From assembly GCF_000184745.1 (NCBI RefSeq), contig NC_014931.1, positions 2,728,001 through 2,792,000 on the forward strand: a stretch of 64,000 nt of DNA, written 5' to 3'. A program made the translations under genes and the position numbers. Source of the DNA: Variovorax paradoxus EPS (lineage in GTDB: Bacteria > Pseudomonadota > Gammaproteobacteria > Burkholderiales > Burkholderiaceae_C). Below the pieces are notes generated by a model, which saw only the letters and a program-made list of their open reading frames with translations, did no database searches and was not told where the DNA came from. This document shows, piece by piece, positions 47,920-58,153 of the stretch. Every line of letters starts with the position of its first letter. Position 1 is the stretch's first letter.

Positions 47920-50250
47920 TTGACCACTGAACTCAACCCCACCCGCTTTGGCAGCGGCCAGGCGGTGCGCCGCCTCGAGGACGAAAGCCTGCTGGCAGGC
48001 GCCGGACGCTACACCGACGACGTCACGCTTCCCGACCAGGCGCATCTCGTTTTCCTTCGCTCTCCCTATCCGCACGCACGCATCGTTTCGATCGACACGA
48101 GCACGGCCGCCGCCATGCCCGGCGTGTTGCGCGTCATCACCGGGGCCGAGCTGGCAGCCGCGGGGGTCAAGCCGATGCCGGGTGCCGCGGGGTTCAAGCG
48201 CGCGGACGGCAGCGACAGCGCCAGCCCGCCGCGTTACGCCATGGCGAACGAGCGCACGCGCTTCGTGGGCGAGGCGGTGGCCGCAGTGATTGCCGAGACT
48301 GTCCAGCAGGCGCGCGATGCCGCCGAGGCCGTGATGGTCGATTACGAAGACCTGCCGATGGTGGTCGATCTCGCCAGCGCCACCGCCGACGGTGCGCCGC
48401 AGTTGTGCGAAGAGGCCACCGGCAACATCGCCGCCGAAATGCGGCACGGCAACAGCGAGGCCGCGACCGCCGCTTTCGCCAAGGCCAGCCACGTGGTCGC
48501 GCTCGATGTCATCAACCAGCGCGTGGTGGCGCTCACCATCGAGCCGCGCTCGGTGCTTGCCGTGCACGACGCCAAGACCGATCGCCTCACGATCCGCATG
48601 AGCACGCAGATGCCCTCGGGCGTGCGCGATTCCGTGTGCGCCGCCATTGGCCTTGCCAAGGAAAAAGTGCGCGTGGTGGTGGGCGATGTGGGTGGCGGTT
48701 TCGGCATGAAGACCGGCGCCTATCCCGAAGACATCGCGGTCGCGTTCGCCGCGCTGCAAGTCAAGCGCCCCGTGAAATGGGTGGCCGACCGCAGCGAAGA
48801 ATTCCTCTCCAGCGCGCACGGCCGCGACATCGAGGCGCGGGCCGAGCTCGCGCTCGATGCCGAAGGAAAGATCCTCGCGCTGCGCATCAAGACGCTGGCC
48901 AACGTGGGCGCCTACGCCACCGGCACGGGCGTCGCGATCCAGCTCCTCATCGGCCCCTGGGTGCAGACCAGCGTCTACGACATCCAGACCATCGACTTCC
49001 ATTTCAAGGCGGTGCTCACCAACACCGCGCCCACCGGCGCCTACCGCGGCGCGGGCCGGCCCGAAGCCATCTTCACCATCGAGCGCCTGATGGACGAGGC
49101 GGCGCGCCAGACCGGCATCGACCGCATCATCCTGCGCCGGATGAACTTCATCCAGCCCGACCAGATGCCCTACAAGAACCCGATGGCGCAGGTCTACGAC
49201 ACCGGCAACTTCGAGTCCGTGATGGACCAGGCGCTCACGCTGGCCGACTGGCAGGGCTTCGAGGCGCGCGCCGCTGAGTCCGCGAAGAACGGCAAGCACC
49301 GCGGCCTGGGCATCGCCACCTTCCTCGAATGGACCGGCGGCAACGTGTTCGAGGAACGCGTCACCGTCTCGGTGCAGGCCGATGGCGTGATCGAGGTGTT
49401 CTCCGCCGTCAACGCCATGGGGCAGGGCATTGCCACCTCGCTCGCGCAGCTCGCGGTCGATGCCTTCGGCGTGCCCATCGAGAAGGTGCGCGTGGTGCTC
49501 GGCGACACCGACCGCGGCGACGGCTTCGGCAGCGCCGGTTCGCGCTCGCTCTTCACCGGTGGCTCGGCCGTTCGCATCGGCGCGGAGCGCACCATCGACA
49601 AGGCCCGCGAACTTGCGGCGCAGGAATTCGAAGCCGCCATCGACGACATCATCTACAGCCGCGGCAGCTTCTCGGTGGCCGGCACTGACCTGGAACTCGA
49701 CCTCTTCACGCTCGCGGGCAAGCAGCCCGAGCGCGAGATCTTCGTGGATTCCACCAGCACCGTCGCCGGCCCGACCTGGCCCAACGGCTGCCACATCTGC
49801 GAGATCGAACTCGATCCGCCCACCGGCGAAATCAGCGTGGTGGCCTACAGCTCGGTCAACGACGTGGGTCGCGTGATCAATCCGATGATCGTGCGCGGCC
49901 AGCTCGAAGGCGGCGCGGTGCAGGGCATTGGGCAGGCGCTGTACGAGCAGGTGGTGTACGACCAGGAAACCGGCCAGCCCGTGACCGGCAGCCTGATGGA
50001 CTACGTCGCGCCGCGCGCCGACATCGTCGACACCATGTTCCACATGGAGATGGACGAATCGACGCCCTGTACCAACAACCCGCTGGGCGTGAAGGGCGTG
50101 GGCGAGCTGGGCACCATCGGCGCCACGCCGGCCATCGTGAATGCGGTGGCCGATGCCTTCGCGCGCAACGGCCTTGCTGCGACTGCGCCGCGCCTGCATA
50201 TGCCGCTGTCCCCCTCGCGGGTATGGGCGGCGATGCACACAGTGGACTGA
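47920..50250 (+). CDS. Xanthine dehydrogenase-family molybdopterin-binding subunit (CoxL form II-like)
   Basis: A 776-residue large subunit of the molybdenum hydroxylase family. The active-site loop reads AYRGAGR, the form II version, rather than the AYxCSFR of true CO dehydrogenase. Cofactor contacts include GGGFGMKTGAYPED, GQGIATSLAQLAVDAFG and the C-terminal GVKGVGELGTIGATPAI with the catalytic Glu. The substrate is unknown; form II enzymes oxidise various aldehydes or N-heterocycles. The TTG at 47920 was chosen by AAGAGG just upstream. No FAD or iron-sulfur subunit gene is adjacent, which is unusual, since these enzymes work as three-part complexes. Confidence 0.88.
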   Translation: MTTELNPTRFGSGQAVRRLEDESLLAGAGRYTDDVTLPDQAHLVFLRSPYPHARIVSIDTSTAAAMPGVLRVITGAELAAAGVKPMPGAAGFKRADGSDSASPPRYAMANERTRFVGEAVAAVIAETVQQARDAAEAVMVDYEDLPMVVDLASATADGAPQLCEEATGNIAAEMRHGNSEAATAAFAKASHVVALDVINQRVVALTIEPRSVLAVHDAKTDRLTIRMSTQMPSGVRDSVCAAIGLAKEKVRVVVGDVGGGFGMKTGAYPEDIAVAFAALQVKRPVKWVADRSEEFLSSAHGRDIEARAELALDAEGKILALRIKTLANVGAYATGTGVAIQLLIGPWVQTSVYDIQTIDFHFKAVLTNTAPTGAYRGAGRPEAIFTIERLMDEAARQTGIDRIILRRMNFIQPDQMPYKNPMAQVYDTGNFESVMDQALTLADWQGFEARAAESAKNGKHRGLGIATFLEWTGGNVFEERVTVSVQADGVIEVFSAVNAMGQGIATSLAQLAVDAFGVPIEKVRVVLGDTDRGDGFGSAGSRSLFTGGSAVRIGAERTIDKARELAAQEFEAAIDDIIYSRGSFSVAGTDLELDLFTLAGKQPEREIFVDSTSTVAGPTWPNGCHICEIELDPPTGEISVVAYSSVNDVGRVINPMIVRGQLEGGAVQGIGQALYEQVVYDQETGQPVTGSLMDYVAPRADIVDTMFHMEMDESTPCTNNPLGVKGVGELGTIGATPAIVNAVADAFARNGLAATAPRLHMPLSPSRVWAAMHTVD

Positions 50251-50286
50251 ACATCCGCCAACAGGTGTTCGAAGGGCACATCTCGC

Positions 50287-51201
50287 ATGCTCATCACCAC
50301 CGAACTGCAGACCGACCCGATCCGCGTCTCCAGCTACCGCTGCGACGCGGGGCCCGGCGCCCCGTCGTTCACCGAGATGCACGAGGACTATTCGGTCTCG
50401 TACGTGCGCAAGGGCAGTTTCGGTTACCGCACGCGCGGCAATGCGTATGAACTGGTGGCCGGCTCGGTGCTGGTGGGTTGCCCGGGCGACGAGTACGTCT
50501 GCACCCATGACCACCACATCTGCGGCGACGAGTGCCTGGCGTTTCACTTGTCGCCCGGCTTCGTCGACCTGATCGGCGGCGGCAAGCAGACTTGGCGCAC
50601 CGCGGGGCTTCCGCCATTGCCCGAACTCATGGTGCTCGGCGAACTTGCGCAGGTCGCGGCCGAGGGCGAGAGCGACATCGGGCTCGATGAACTGGGCATG
50701 TGGTTCGCGAGCCGCTTCGTCGAAGTGGTGGGTGGCCGCGGCAAGCCGCCGTCGCCGCAGTCGGCTGCGCCACGCGACAGGCGCCGCGCGGTCGATGCCG
50801 CGATCTGGATCGATGCGAATTCGCACGACGACATCGGCCTCGAAGGCGCGGCCTCCGAAGCGGGCCTGAGCTCCTTCCATTTCCTGCGCCTGTTCTCGCA
50901 GGTGCTCGGCGTCACGCCGCACCAGTACCTGGTTCGCTCGCGCCTGCGCCACGCGGCACGCCTGCTGGCGGACGACGACCGGCCGGTGACCGATGTGGCT
51001 TTCGACGTGGGCTTTGCCGACCTGAGCAACTTCACGCGCACCTTCCACCGTGCGGCTGGCGTGTCCCCGCGTGGCTTTCGCCAGGCCGCCAAGGGCGACC
51101 GCAAGATTCTCCAAGACCGCATGACGGCCCTGCTCAATGATGACCGCCTGGTTCATTCATCAAGCAGGAAGTCATCGCCATGTACGACCACATCGGACTG
51201 A
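50287..51201 (+). CDS. AraC-family transcriptional regulator
   Basis: A 304-residue regulator. The N-terminal cupin-like sensor has [49 protein letters not shown]. The C-terminal double helix-turn-helix has [43 protein letters not shown] and [28 protein letters not shown]. It overlaps the next gene (VOC protein) by 22 bases. The VOC and SRPBCC genes behind it are its likely targets or co-transcribed partners. Confidence 0.92.
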   Translation: MLITTELQTDPIRVSSYRCDAGPGAPSFTEMHEDYSVSYVRKGSFGYRTRGNAYELVAGSVLVGCPGDEYVCTHDHHICGDECLAFHLSPGFVDLIGGGKQTWRTAGLPPLPELMVLGELAQVAAEGESDIGLDELGMWFASRFVEVVGGRGKPPSPQSAAPRDRRRAVDAAIWIDANSHDDIGLEGAASEAGLSSFHFLRLFSQVLGVTPHQYLVRSRLRHAARLLADDDRPVTDVAFDVGFADLSNFTRTFHRAAGVSPRGFRQAAKGDRKILQDRMTALLNDDRLVHSSSRKSSPCTTTSD

Positions 51202-51548
51202 AAGTCAAAGACCTGGCCGCGAGCCGGCGCTTCTATGAAGCCGCACTCGAACCGCTCGGCCATGTGCCGGGCCCCCACGACGACAGCTATGCGAGCATCG
51301 GCCCGGCCGATGCACCCGCGCTCTGGCTCTATGCGGCCAAGGGCGCCAAAAGCGCGAATGGACTGGGCACGCACCTCGCGTTCCGCGCACCCGATCACAA
51401 GGCCGTCGCGGCCTTCCACAAGGCGGGCCTGAAGGCCGGCGGCACCGACAACGGTGGCGCCGGTCCGCGCGCCGACTACAGCCCGACCTATTACGCGGCC
51501 TTTCTCATCGATCCCGACGGCAACAACGTCGAGGCGGTCTGCCCCTGA
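51180..51548 (+). CDS. VOC-family (glyoxalase/bleomycin resistance-like) protein
   Basis: A 122-residue vicinal oxygen chelate protein with two beta-alpha-beta modules. Metal ligands are probably His4 ([20 protein letters not shown]), His in [14 protein letters not shown] and Glu in [11 protein letters not shown]. Function could be a lyase, isomerase or binding protein. Its start lies inside the end of the AraC gene, so it is translated with it. Confidence 0.9.
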   Translation: MYDHIGLKVKDLAASRRFYEAALEPLGHVPGPHDDSYASIGPADAPALWLYAAKGAKSANGLGTHLAFRAPDHKAVAAFHKAGLKAGGTDNGGAGPRADYSPTYYAAFLIDPDGNNVEAVCP

Positions 51549-51576
51549 AGCGCGAAAAGGAAAGGAGAAAAGCACC

Positions 51577-51978
51577 ATGGCCACGATCTACAAGGAATTC
51601 ACCGTCGAGGCCGATGCGGCGCAGGTGTGGGAGGCGCTGCGCGACTTCGGCGCGGTGCACACGCGCCTCGCGCCTGGCTTCCTTACGGACTGCAAGCTGG
51701 ACGGGCAAGGCGCGCGCATCGTGAGCTTTGCCAACGGCCTCGTCGCGCGCGAACTGCTGGTGGGCATCGACGAGGCGAATCGCCGGCTCGCCTACACCAT
51801 CACCGATGGCAAGGCGAGCCACCACCATGCATCCGCGCAGGTGTTCGCCGATGGCGAAGGGCGCTCGCGCTTCGTGTGGATCACCGACGTGCTGCCCGAT
51901 GAATTCGCCGCCTACGTCGAGCCGATGATGGAGAAGGGCGGCGAGGCGATGAAGAAGACGCTGGCGTCGAGCCGTTGA
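51577..51978 (+). CDS. SRPBCC (START-like) family protein
   Basis: A 133-residue protein with the helix-grip fold pattern: MATIYKEFTVEADAAQVWEALRDFGAVHTRLAPG, then strands ELLVGIDEANRRLAYTITDG and RSRFVWITDVLPDEFAAYVEPMMEKGGEAMKKTL. Members bind hydrophobic ligands in an internal pocket. AAAGGAGA precedes the ATG by 8 bases. It follows the VOC gene after 28 bases, in the AraC-VOC-SRPBCC row. Confidence 0.88.
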   Translation: MATIYKEFTVEADAAQVWEALRDFGAVHTRLAPGFLTDCKLDGQGARIVSFANGLVARELLVGIDEANRRLAYTITDGKASHHHASAQVFADGEGRSRFVWITDVLPDEFAAYVEPMMEKGGEAMKKTLASSR

Positions 51979-52000
51979 TCGAAGCGTCGAAGAAGGCCGC

Positions 52001-53288
<1,288 letters not shown>

Positions 53289-53315
53289 GCGCAACACTTC
53301 AAGTTGAGACCCCGA

Positions 53316-54086
53316 ATGACCATCGCCAAGGCCGATTTCATCGAGGGCATTGCCAAGGGAATGGCGGTGCTCGAAAGCTTCGATACCGAGCGCCAGCGCC
53401 TCAATGCCACGCTGGCCGCGGAACGCGCTGGCCTCACGCGCGCCGCCGCCCGGCGCCACCTGCTCACGCTGGCCCACCTCGGCTACCTGGAGACCGACGG
53501 CAGCTATTTCTGGATGGCGCCCAAGGTGCTGCGCTTCTCGGGCAGCTACCTCGCCTCGTCGCGCCTGCCGCGCGCGCTGCAGCCTACGCTCAACCGCCTC
53601 GCGGCGCAGACCGGCGAATCGTTCTCCGCCGTGGTGCTCGATGGCGAAGAGGTGGTCATCGTCGCGCGCAGCGGCAGCTACGGCACGCCGACGCGCGTGC
53701 TGGCCTACGGCCTGCACCTTGGCGCGCGGCTGCCGGCGCATGCAACGTCAACGGGGCGCGTGCTGCTAGCCGCCATGCCCGCTGCCCAGCTCACGCAATG
53801 GCTCAAGGGCCGGCACCTCGCGCGGCTGACGCCGCAAACGGTCACGCAGGCACGGGGCCTGCGCACGCTGATTGCCCGCACGCGCAAGGACGACTATTGT
53901 TTTGCCAGCGAGGAGCACGAGCTCGGCGTGCAGGCGCTCGCGGTGCCGCTGCGCGACATGCAGGGCCACACGGTGGCCGCGCTCAATGTGGTGCTGTCGG
54001 GCACGCGCTACCAGGAAGAAGCCTTGCAGCGCGAGATGCTGCCGCTGCTGTTCGAGGCGGCCCGCGAGGTCAGGTCTTTGCTCTGA
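53316..54086 (+). CDS. IclR-family regulator, probable PobR
   Basis: A 256-residue protein with the N-terminal IclR winged helix (KGMAVLESFDTERQRLNATLAAERAGLTRAAARRHLLTLAHLGYLETDG). The effector domain follows (GESFSAVVLDGEEVVIVARSGSYGTPTRVLAYG, LPAHATSTGRVLLAAM, ALAVPLRDMQGHTVAALNV). The PcaR/PobR-type of the family activates aromatic catabolism genes with 4-hydroxybenzoate or protocatechuate. The divergent pobA makes this the likely target. The ATG at 53316 was chosen; one at 53283 is also in frame but lies inside the palindrome. Confidence 0.9.
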   Translation: MTIAKADFIEGIAKGMAVLESFDTERQRLNATLAAERAGLTRAAARRHLLTLAHLGYLETDGSYFWMAPKVLRFSGSYLASSRLPRALQPTLNRLAAQTGESFSAVVLDGEEVVIVARSGSYGTPTRVLAYGLHLGARLPAHATSTGRVLLAAMPAAQLTQWLKGRHLARLTPQTVTQARGLRTLIARTRKDDYCFASEEHELGVQALAVPLRDMQGHTVAALNVVLSGTRYQEEALQREMLPLLFEAAREVRSLL

Positions 54087-54143
54087 ACTGAACTTCGCCG
54101 CAGCCTCCGCCTCGAATCCGCAGACGTAGAACGGAAAACAACC

Positions 54144-54803
54144 ATGCGACTCCTGCTTCTCGAAGACGACGTGATGATCGGCGAGGCCGTGCTCGACCTG
54201 CTGCGCGCCGAGCAATACGCGGTGGACTGGGTGAAAGACGGCGAGGCCGCAGAGTCGGCCTTGCGCACCCAGCAGTACGACCTGGTGCTGCTCGACCTGG
54301 GTGTGCCGCGCCGTGACGGCCTGGAGGTGCTGCGAAGCCTGCGCGCCCGCAAGCAGCGCATGCCGGTGCTGATCGCCACCGCGCGCGACTCGGTGCAGCA
54401 GCGCATCGAAGGGCTCGATGCCGGCGCCGACGACTACGTGCTCAAGCCCTATGACCTCGACGAGCTGCTGGCCCGCATCCGCGCCTTGCTGCGCCGCGCT
54501 GCGGGGCGTGCCGAGCCGGTGTACGAGCACATGGGCGTGAGCATCAACCCCGCCACGCGCGAGGTCACGGTGGCCGGTCAGCCGGTGGTGCTGTCGGCGC
54601 GCGAATGGGCGGTGATCGAGCCGCTCCTGGCGCGTCCGGGCATGGTGCTCTCGCGCGCCCAACTCGAGGAAAAGCTCTACAGCTGGAAGGACGAGATCAG
54701 CAGCAACGCGGTCGAGGTCTACGTGCACGGTCTGCGCAAGAAGCTCGGCGCCGAGTTCATCCGCAACGTGCGAGGCGTCGGCTACATGGTGCCGAAGGTA
54801 TGA
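54144..54803 (+). CDS. OmpR-family response regulator
   Basis: A 219-residue regulator with a receiver domain: acidic EDD at 7-9, phosphoacceptor Asp51 (LVLLDLGVPRRDG), Thr in IATARDSV and Lys in DDYVLKPYDLDELLARI. A winged-helix output domain (about 125-219) ends VEVYVHGLRKKLGAEFIRNVRGVGYMVPKV. It resembles QseB/PmrA-type regulators. Its stop overlaps the start of the sensor kinase gene (ATGA). An HtrA-type protease gene follows the kinase. Confidence 0.94.
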   Translation: MRLLLLEDDVMIGEAVLDLLRAEQYAVDWVKDGEAAESALRTQQYDLVLLDLGVPRRDGLEVLRSLRARKQRMPVLIATARDSVQQRIEGLDAGADDYVLKPYDLDELLARIRALLRRAAGRAEPVYEHMGVSINPATREVTVAGQPVVLSAREWAVIEPLLARPGMVLSRAQLEEKLYSWKDEISSNAVEVYVHGLRKKLGAEFIRNVRGVGYMVPKV

Positions 54804-56149
54804 CCCGTAGCCTGACCGGATCGCTGCGCGCGCGCCTCCTGTGGTTCCTGCTCGCGGCCATCGTGCTGGCCGCGGGGGCGCAGGCCCTCGTTGCCTACCG
54901 CACGGTGCTGCACGAGGCCGACGATATCTTCGACTACCACATGCAGCAGATGGCGATGTCGCTGCGCTCGGGCCTGCCACCGAGTGCGGCGGTCGGCGGC
55001 ATCGGCGGCGGCGAGCAGAACTTCGAGTTCGTGGTGCAGGTGTGGACCGCCGACGGCGTGCGCGTCTTCGAATCCGCGGACCAGGCGGCGCTGCCGCAGC
55101 TCGCGGTGCTGGGCTTTGCCGACGTGCGTGCGCGCGGCACCACCTACCGCGTGTTCTCGATGCAGACGCGCGGCCTCGTGATCCAAGTGGCGCAGGACAT
55201 GGCGGCGCGGCGCAGCATGGCCGGCACGCTGGCGCTGCGCACCATCGCGCCGGTCGCGCTCATGGCGCCGCTGCTCATGCTGGTCGTGTGGTGGGTCGTG
55301 AGCCGGTCGCTCGCACCGGTAGCCCGTGTGAGAACGCAGGTGGCCTCGCGGCAGGCCGATGATCTGTCGCCGGTGAGCGAAGACGGGCTGCCCGAGGAGG
55401 TGCGCCCGCTGGTTCAGGAATTGAACCTGCTCTTCGGCCGCGTGCGCCACGCCTTCGATGCGCAAAAACACTTCGTCGCCGATGCCGCGCACGAGCTGCG
55501 CTCGCCGCTTGCCGCGTTGAAGCTGCAGGTGCAGGGCCTGCAGCGCGCGCCCGACGATGCGGCACGCGAGCTCGCGGTGAGCCGGCTGGTCGCGGGCATC
55601 GATCGCTCGACGCGGCTGGTCGAGCAGATGCTCGCGCTGGCCCGGCACGAGGCCAGCATGGCGGCCGGCGCGAAGCCGGAGCCGGTCGACCTGGGCGAAG
55701 TGGCGCGCCTCGCGATTTCGGACGCGGTGGCGGGCGCGCAGGCGCGGCGCATCGACATCGGCGTCGCGCATGCCGATGCGGCGGTGATCGTCGAAGGCCA
55801 GCCCGAGGCGCTGCGCATGATGCTGCGCAACCTGCTCGACAACGCCGTCAAGTACACGCCTGAAGAAGGGCGCGTAGACATCGGCATTGCGAAGCTCGGC
55901 GATGCGGTCGAACTCAGCGTGGACGACAGCGGCCCGGGTCTGCCCGAAGCAGAGCGCGAGCGCGTGCTCGATCGCTTCTACCGCTCGGGCGAACCGCAGG
56001 CGCCGGGCAGCGGGCTGGGGCTGTCCATCGTCAAGTCGATTGCGGAACTTCACAACGCCACGGTGACGCTCGAAAAATCCCCGAGCCTCGGCGGGCTGCG
56101 CGTGCGCGTGGTCTTCGCTCCTTCTGGCAAGGGAGGGCATTCCGTTTAA
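54800..56149 (+). CDS. Sensor histidine kinase, partner of the upstream regulator
   Basis: A 449-residue inner-membrane kinase: first membrane segment 11-32, a periplasmic sensor of about 110 residues, second segment 148-168, then HAMP-like linker. The H-box has phosphorylated His231 in FVADAAHELRSPLAALKLQ. The ATPase domain has the N-box MLRNLLDNAVKYTP, G1 DDSGPGLPEAER and G2 GSGLGLSIVKSIAELH. The ATG at 54800 overlaps the regulator stop. The signal is unknown. With the protease gene 75 bases downstream, an envelope-stress role is possible. Confidence 0.93.
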   Translation: MTRSLTGSLRARLLWFLLAAIVLAAGAQALVAYRTVLHEADDIFDYHMQQMAMSLRSGLPPSAAVGGIGGGEQNFEFVVQVWTADGVRVFESADQAALPQLAVLGFADVRARGTTYRVFSMQTRGLVIQVAQDMAARRSMAGTLALRTIAPVALMAPLLMLVVWWVVSRSLAPVARVRTQVASRQADDLSPVSEDGLPEEVRPLVQELNLLFGRVRHAFDAQKHFVADAAHELRSPLAALKLQVQGLQRAPDDAARELAVSRLVAGIDRSTRLVEQMLALARHEASMAAGAKPEPVDLGEVARLAISDAVAGAQARRIDIGVAHADAAVIVEGQPEALRMMLRNLLDNAVKYTPEEGRVDIGIAKLGDAVELSVDDSGPGLPEAERERVLDRFYRSGEPQAPGSGLGLSIVKSIAELHNATVTLEKSPSLGGLRVRVVFAPSGKGGHSV

Positions 56150-56224
56150 GGCGCGCTTAAGTCAGCGCAACGACATTCCTTTCATCGTGTTTTGCGTCCA
56201 TACGCAATTGAAAGGAACCGCTCC

Positions 56225-57706
56225 ATGAACACCCGCCTGACTTCCCCCCGCGCCCTGGTGATCGCCCTGGCAAGCGCCGGCGTGATCGGTGCCGTCGGTG
56301 CCGGCGCCTACACCAGCGCCGTGAGCGCCCCGACCAACGCCACCCCCGTCGCCGCAACCCCCGCGATGGTCACGCTGCCCGACTTCTCGACCATCACTTC
56401 GCGTGACGGCCCCGCCGTGGTCAACATCAGTGTGACCGGCACCATGAAGGCGTCGGACGACGAAGCCGCCGCCGAGATCCAGGGCGTCGACCCCGAAGAT
56501 CCGATGTTCCAGTTCTTCCGCCGCTTCCAGGGTCAGATCAACCCGCGCGGCCAGCAGCAACAGCAGCGCGATGTGCCGGTGCGCGCGCAGGGTTCGGGCT
56601 TCATCGTCGACCCGAGCGGCATCATCATCACCAACGCCCACGTGGTGAAGGATGCGAAGGAGGTTACCGTCAAGCTGACCGACCGCCGCGAGTACCGCGC
56701 CAAGGTGCTCGGCGCCGATGCCAAGACCGACATCGCCGTGCTCAAGATCGACGCGAAGAACCTGCCGGTGCTCGCGCTGGGCAACACCAAGGACCTGAAG
56801 GTCGGCGAATGGGTGCTGGCCATCGGCTCGCCCTTCGGCTTCGAGAACACGGTGACGGCCGGCGTCGTGAGCGCCAAGGGCCGCTCGCTGCCCGACGACA
56901 GCTACGTGCCCTTCATCCAGACCGACGTGGCGGTGAACCCCGGCAACTCCGGCGGGCCGCTGCTCAACACGCGCGGCGAGGTGGTCGGCATCAACTCGCA
57001 GATCTACAGCCGCAGCGGCGGCTACCAGGGCGTGTCGTTCGCGATCCCGATCGACGTCGCCGTGCAGGTGAAGGACCAGATCGTCGCGACGGGCAAGGCC
57101 TCGCATGCACGCCTCGGTGTCGCGGTGCAGGAGGTGAACCAGGCCTTCGCCGATTCCTTCAAGCTCGACAAGCCCGAAGGCGCGCTGGTCTCGAACATCG
57201 AGAAGGGCGGTCCCGGCGACAAGGCGGGCCTGAAGGCGGGCGACGTGATCCGCAAGGTCGACGGCCAGGCCATCGTCTCTTCGGGCGACCTGCCCGCGGT
57301 GATCGGCCAGCAGGCGCCGGGCAAGAAGGTCACGCTCGAGGTGTGGCGCCAGGGCGAGCGGCAGGAACTGCAGGCCAAGCTCGGCGATGCCGGCGACAAG
57401 CCGACCCAGGTCGCGAAGGCCGACACCGGCGCGGGCCAGGGCAAGCTGGGCCTGGCGCTGCGCCCCCTGCAGCCGCAGGAGAAGCGTGAAGCGGGTGTCG
57501 ATACCGGCCTCTTGATCGAAGACGCGGCAGGCCCCTCGGCACAGGCCGGTGTGCAGGCCGGCGACGTGCTGCTGGCCATCAACGGCACGCCGGCACAGAG
57601 CCTGGAGCAGGTGCGCGAGGTGGTGGCGAAGGCGACCAACAAGTCGGTGGCCCTGTTGATCCAGCGCGGCGAAGACAAGATTTTCGTGCCGGTGCGCATT
57701 GGATAG
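56225..57706 (+). CDS. HtrA/DegP-type periplasmic serine protease
   Basis: A periplasmic protease/chaperone for misfolded envelope proteins. The 493-residue protein has a signal peptide or anchor (ALVIALASAGVIGAVGAGAYTSAVSA). The trypsin-like triad is His139 (ITNAHVV), Asp169 (KTDIAVLKI) and Ser242 (NPGNSGGPL). Two PDZ domains follow (about 285-375 and 400-490), with GDKAGLKAGDVIRKVDG and AQAGVQAGDVLLAINGTPA. The Gln-rich QQQQQR loop at 110-116 resembles the LA loop region. AAAGGAACC precedes the ATG. Immediately follows a two-component pair, its likely controller. Confidence 0.94.
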   Translation: MNTRLTSPRALVIALASAGVIGAVGAGAYTSAVSAPTNATPVAATPAMVTLPDFSTITSRDGPAVVNISVTGTMKASDDEAAAEIQGVDPEDPMFQFFRRFQGQINPRGQQQQQRDVPVRAQGSGFIVDPSGIIITNAHVVKDAKEVTVKLTDRREYRAKVLGADAKTDIAVLKIDAKNLPVLALGNTKDLKVGEWVLAIGSPFGFENTVTAGVVSAKGRSLPDDSYVPFIQTDVAVNPGNSGGPLLNTRGEVVGINSQIYSRSGGYQGVSFAIPIDVAVQVKDQIVATGKASHARLGVAVQEVNQAFADSFKLDKPEGALVSNIEKGGPGDKAGLKAGDVIRKVDGQAIVSSGDLPAVIGQQAPGKKVTLEVWRQGERQELQAKLGDAGDKPTQVAKADTGAGQGKLGLALRPLQPQEKREAGVDTGLLIEDAAGPSAQAGVQAGDVLLAINGTPAQSLEQVREVVAKATNKSVALLIQRGEDKIFVPVRIG

Positions 57707-57802
57707 GCTCGCCCCCAGGCTGCGCGCACTTCGTGTCGCTTCGCCAACCCCCTACCGGGGCGACACCAGAGGCCCGGCAAAGCCGGTTCCTCGGTGTCCC
57801 CC
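57707..57802. repeat. Family-typical intergenic repeat after the HtrA gene
   Basis: Begins GCTCGCCCCCAGGCTGCGCG, continues CACTTCGTGTCGCTTCGCCA, and contains nested stems: CCGGC/GCCGG in the loop and GGGCGACACC against GGTGTCCCCC. I recall close copies between genes throughout Variovorax and Acidovorax genomes. It contains a GTG that opens the frame of the next gene but is unlikely to be its start. Confidence 0.6.
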
Positions 57803-57829
57803 GAGAAGCCCGACACCGACAGCCCCCGC

Positions 57830-58132
57830 ATGACCTCCCCCGCCAGCGGCCTCTCCGCGCACATCCTGCCCACGTCGGCCACGATGATCGGCGTGTGCAT
57901 GACCGTGATGTCCATCGGCCACCTCGGGCCGCGCGACGACATGCGGTTGCTGATCGACCGGCTTCTTGCCATCGACGCGCTGGTCTTCCTGGCCAGCGCG
58001 TTGCTGTCTTTCATCTCGATGCGTTCGCGCCGCTCGGGCGCGCGGCTGGAGGCCTGGGGCGAGATGGTGTTCATCGCCGGCCTCGGGCTGCTGGCGCTGG
58101 GCGCTGTTGCGCTGGCCTTCGCGCTGCGGTGA
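57830..58132 (+). CDS. Small unknown membrane protein
   Basis: A 100-residue protein with three hydrophobic segments (ATMIGVCMTVMSIGHL, LLAIDALVFLASALLSFISM, MVFIAGLGLLALGAVALAFAL) and a charged loop SRRSGARLEAWGE. No family recognised. The ATG at 57830 was preferred to a GTG 36 bases upstream because that codon lies in the repeat. It converges on a sensor kinase gene with a 21-base gap. Confidence 0.65.
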   Translation: MTSPASGLSAHILPTSATMIGVCMTVMSIGHLGPRDDMRLLIDRLLAIDALVFLASALLSFISMRSRRSGARLEAWGEMVFIAGLGLLALGAVALAFALR

Positions 58133-58153
58133 GCCTGGGGCGGCGGGGCTGCT

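Noticed and set aside
47665..51156. An open frame of 1163 codons on the minus strand opposite the molybdoenzyme and AraC genes
   Set aside because: It is the antisense shadow of two well-supported genes in GC-rich DNA; the protein is His/Arg/Ala-rich with no motif.
54605..54799. Upstream extension of the sensor kinase frame into the response regulator gene
   Set aside because: The extension is the shadow of the regulator; the ATG at 54800 overlaps the regulator stop and begins the membrane segment.
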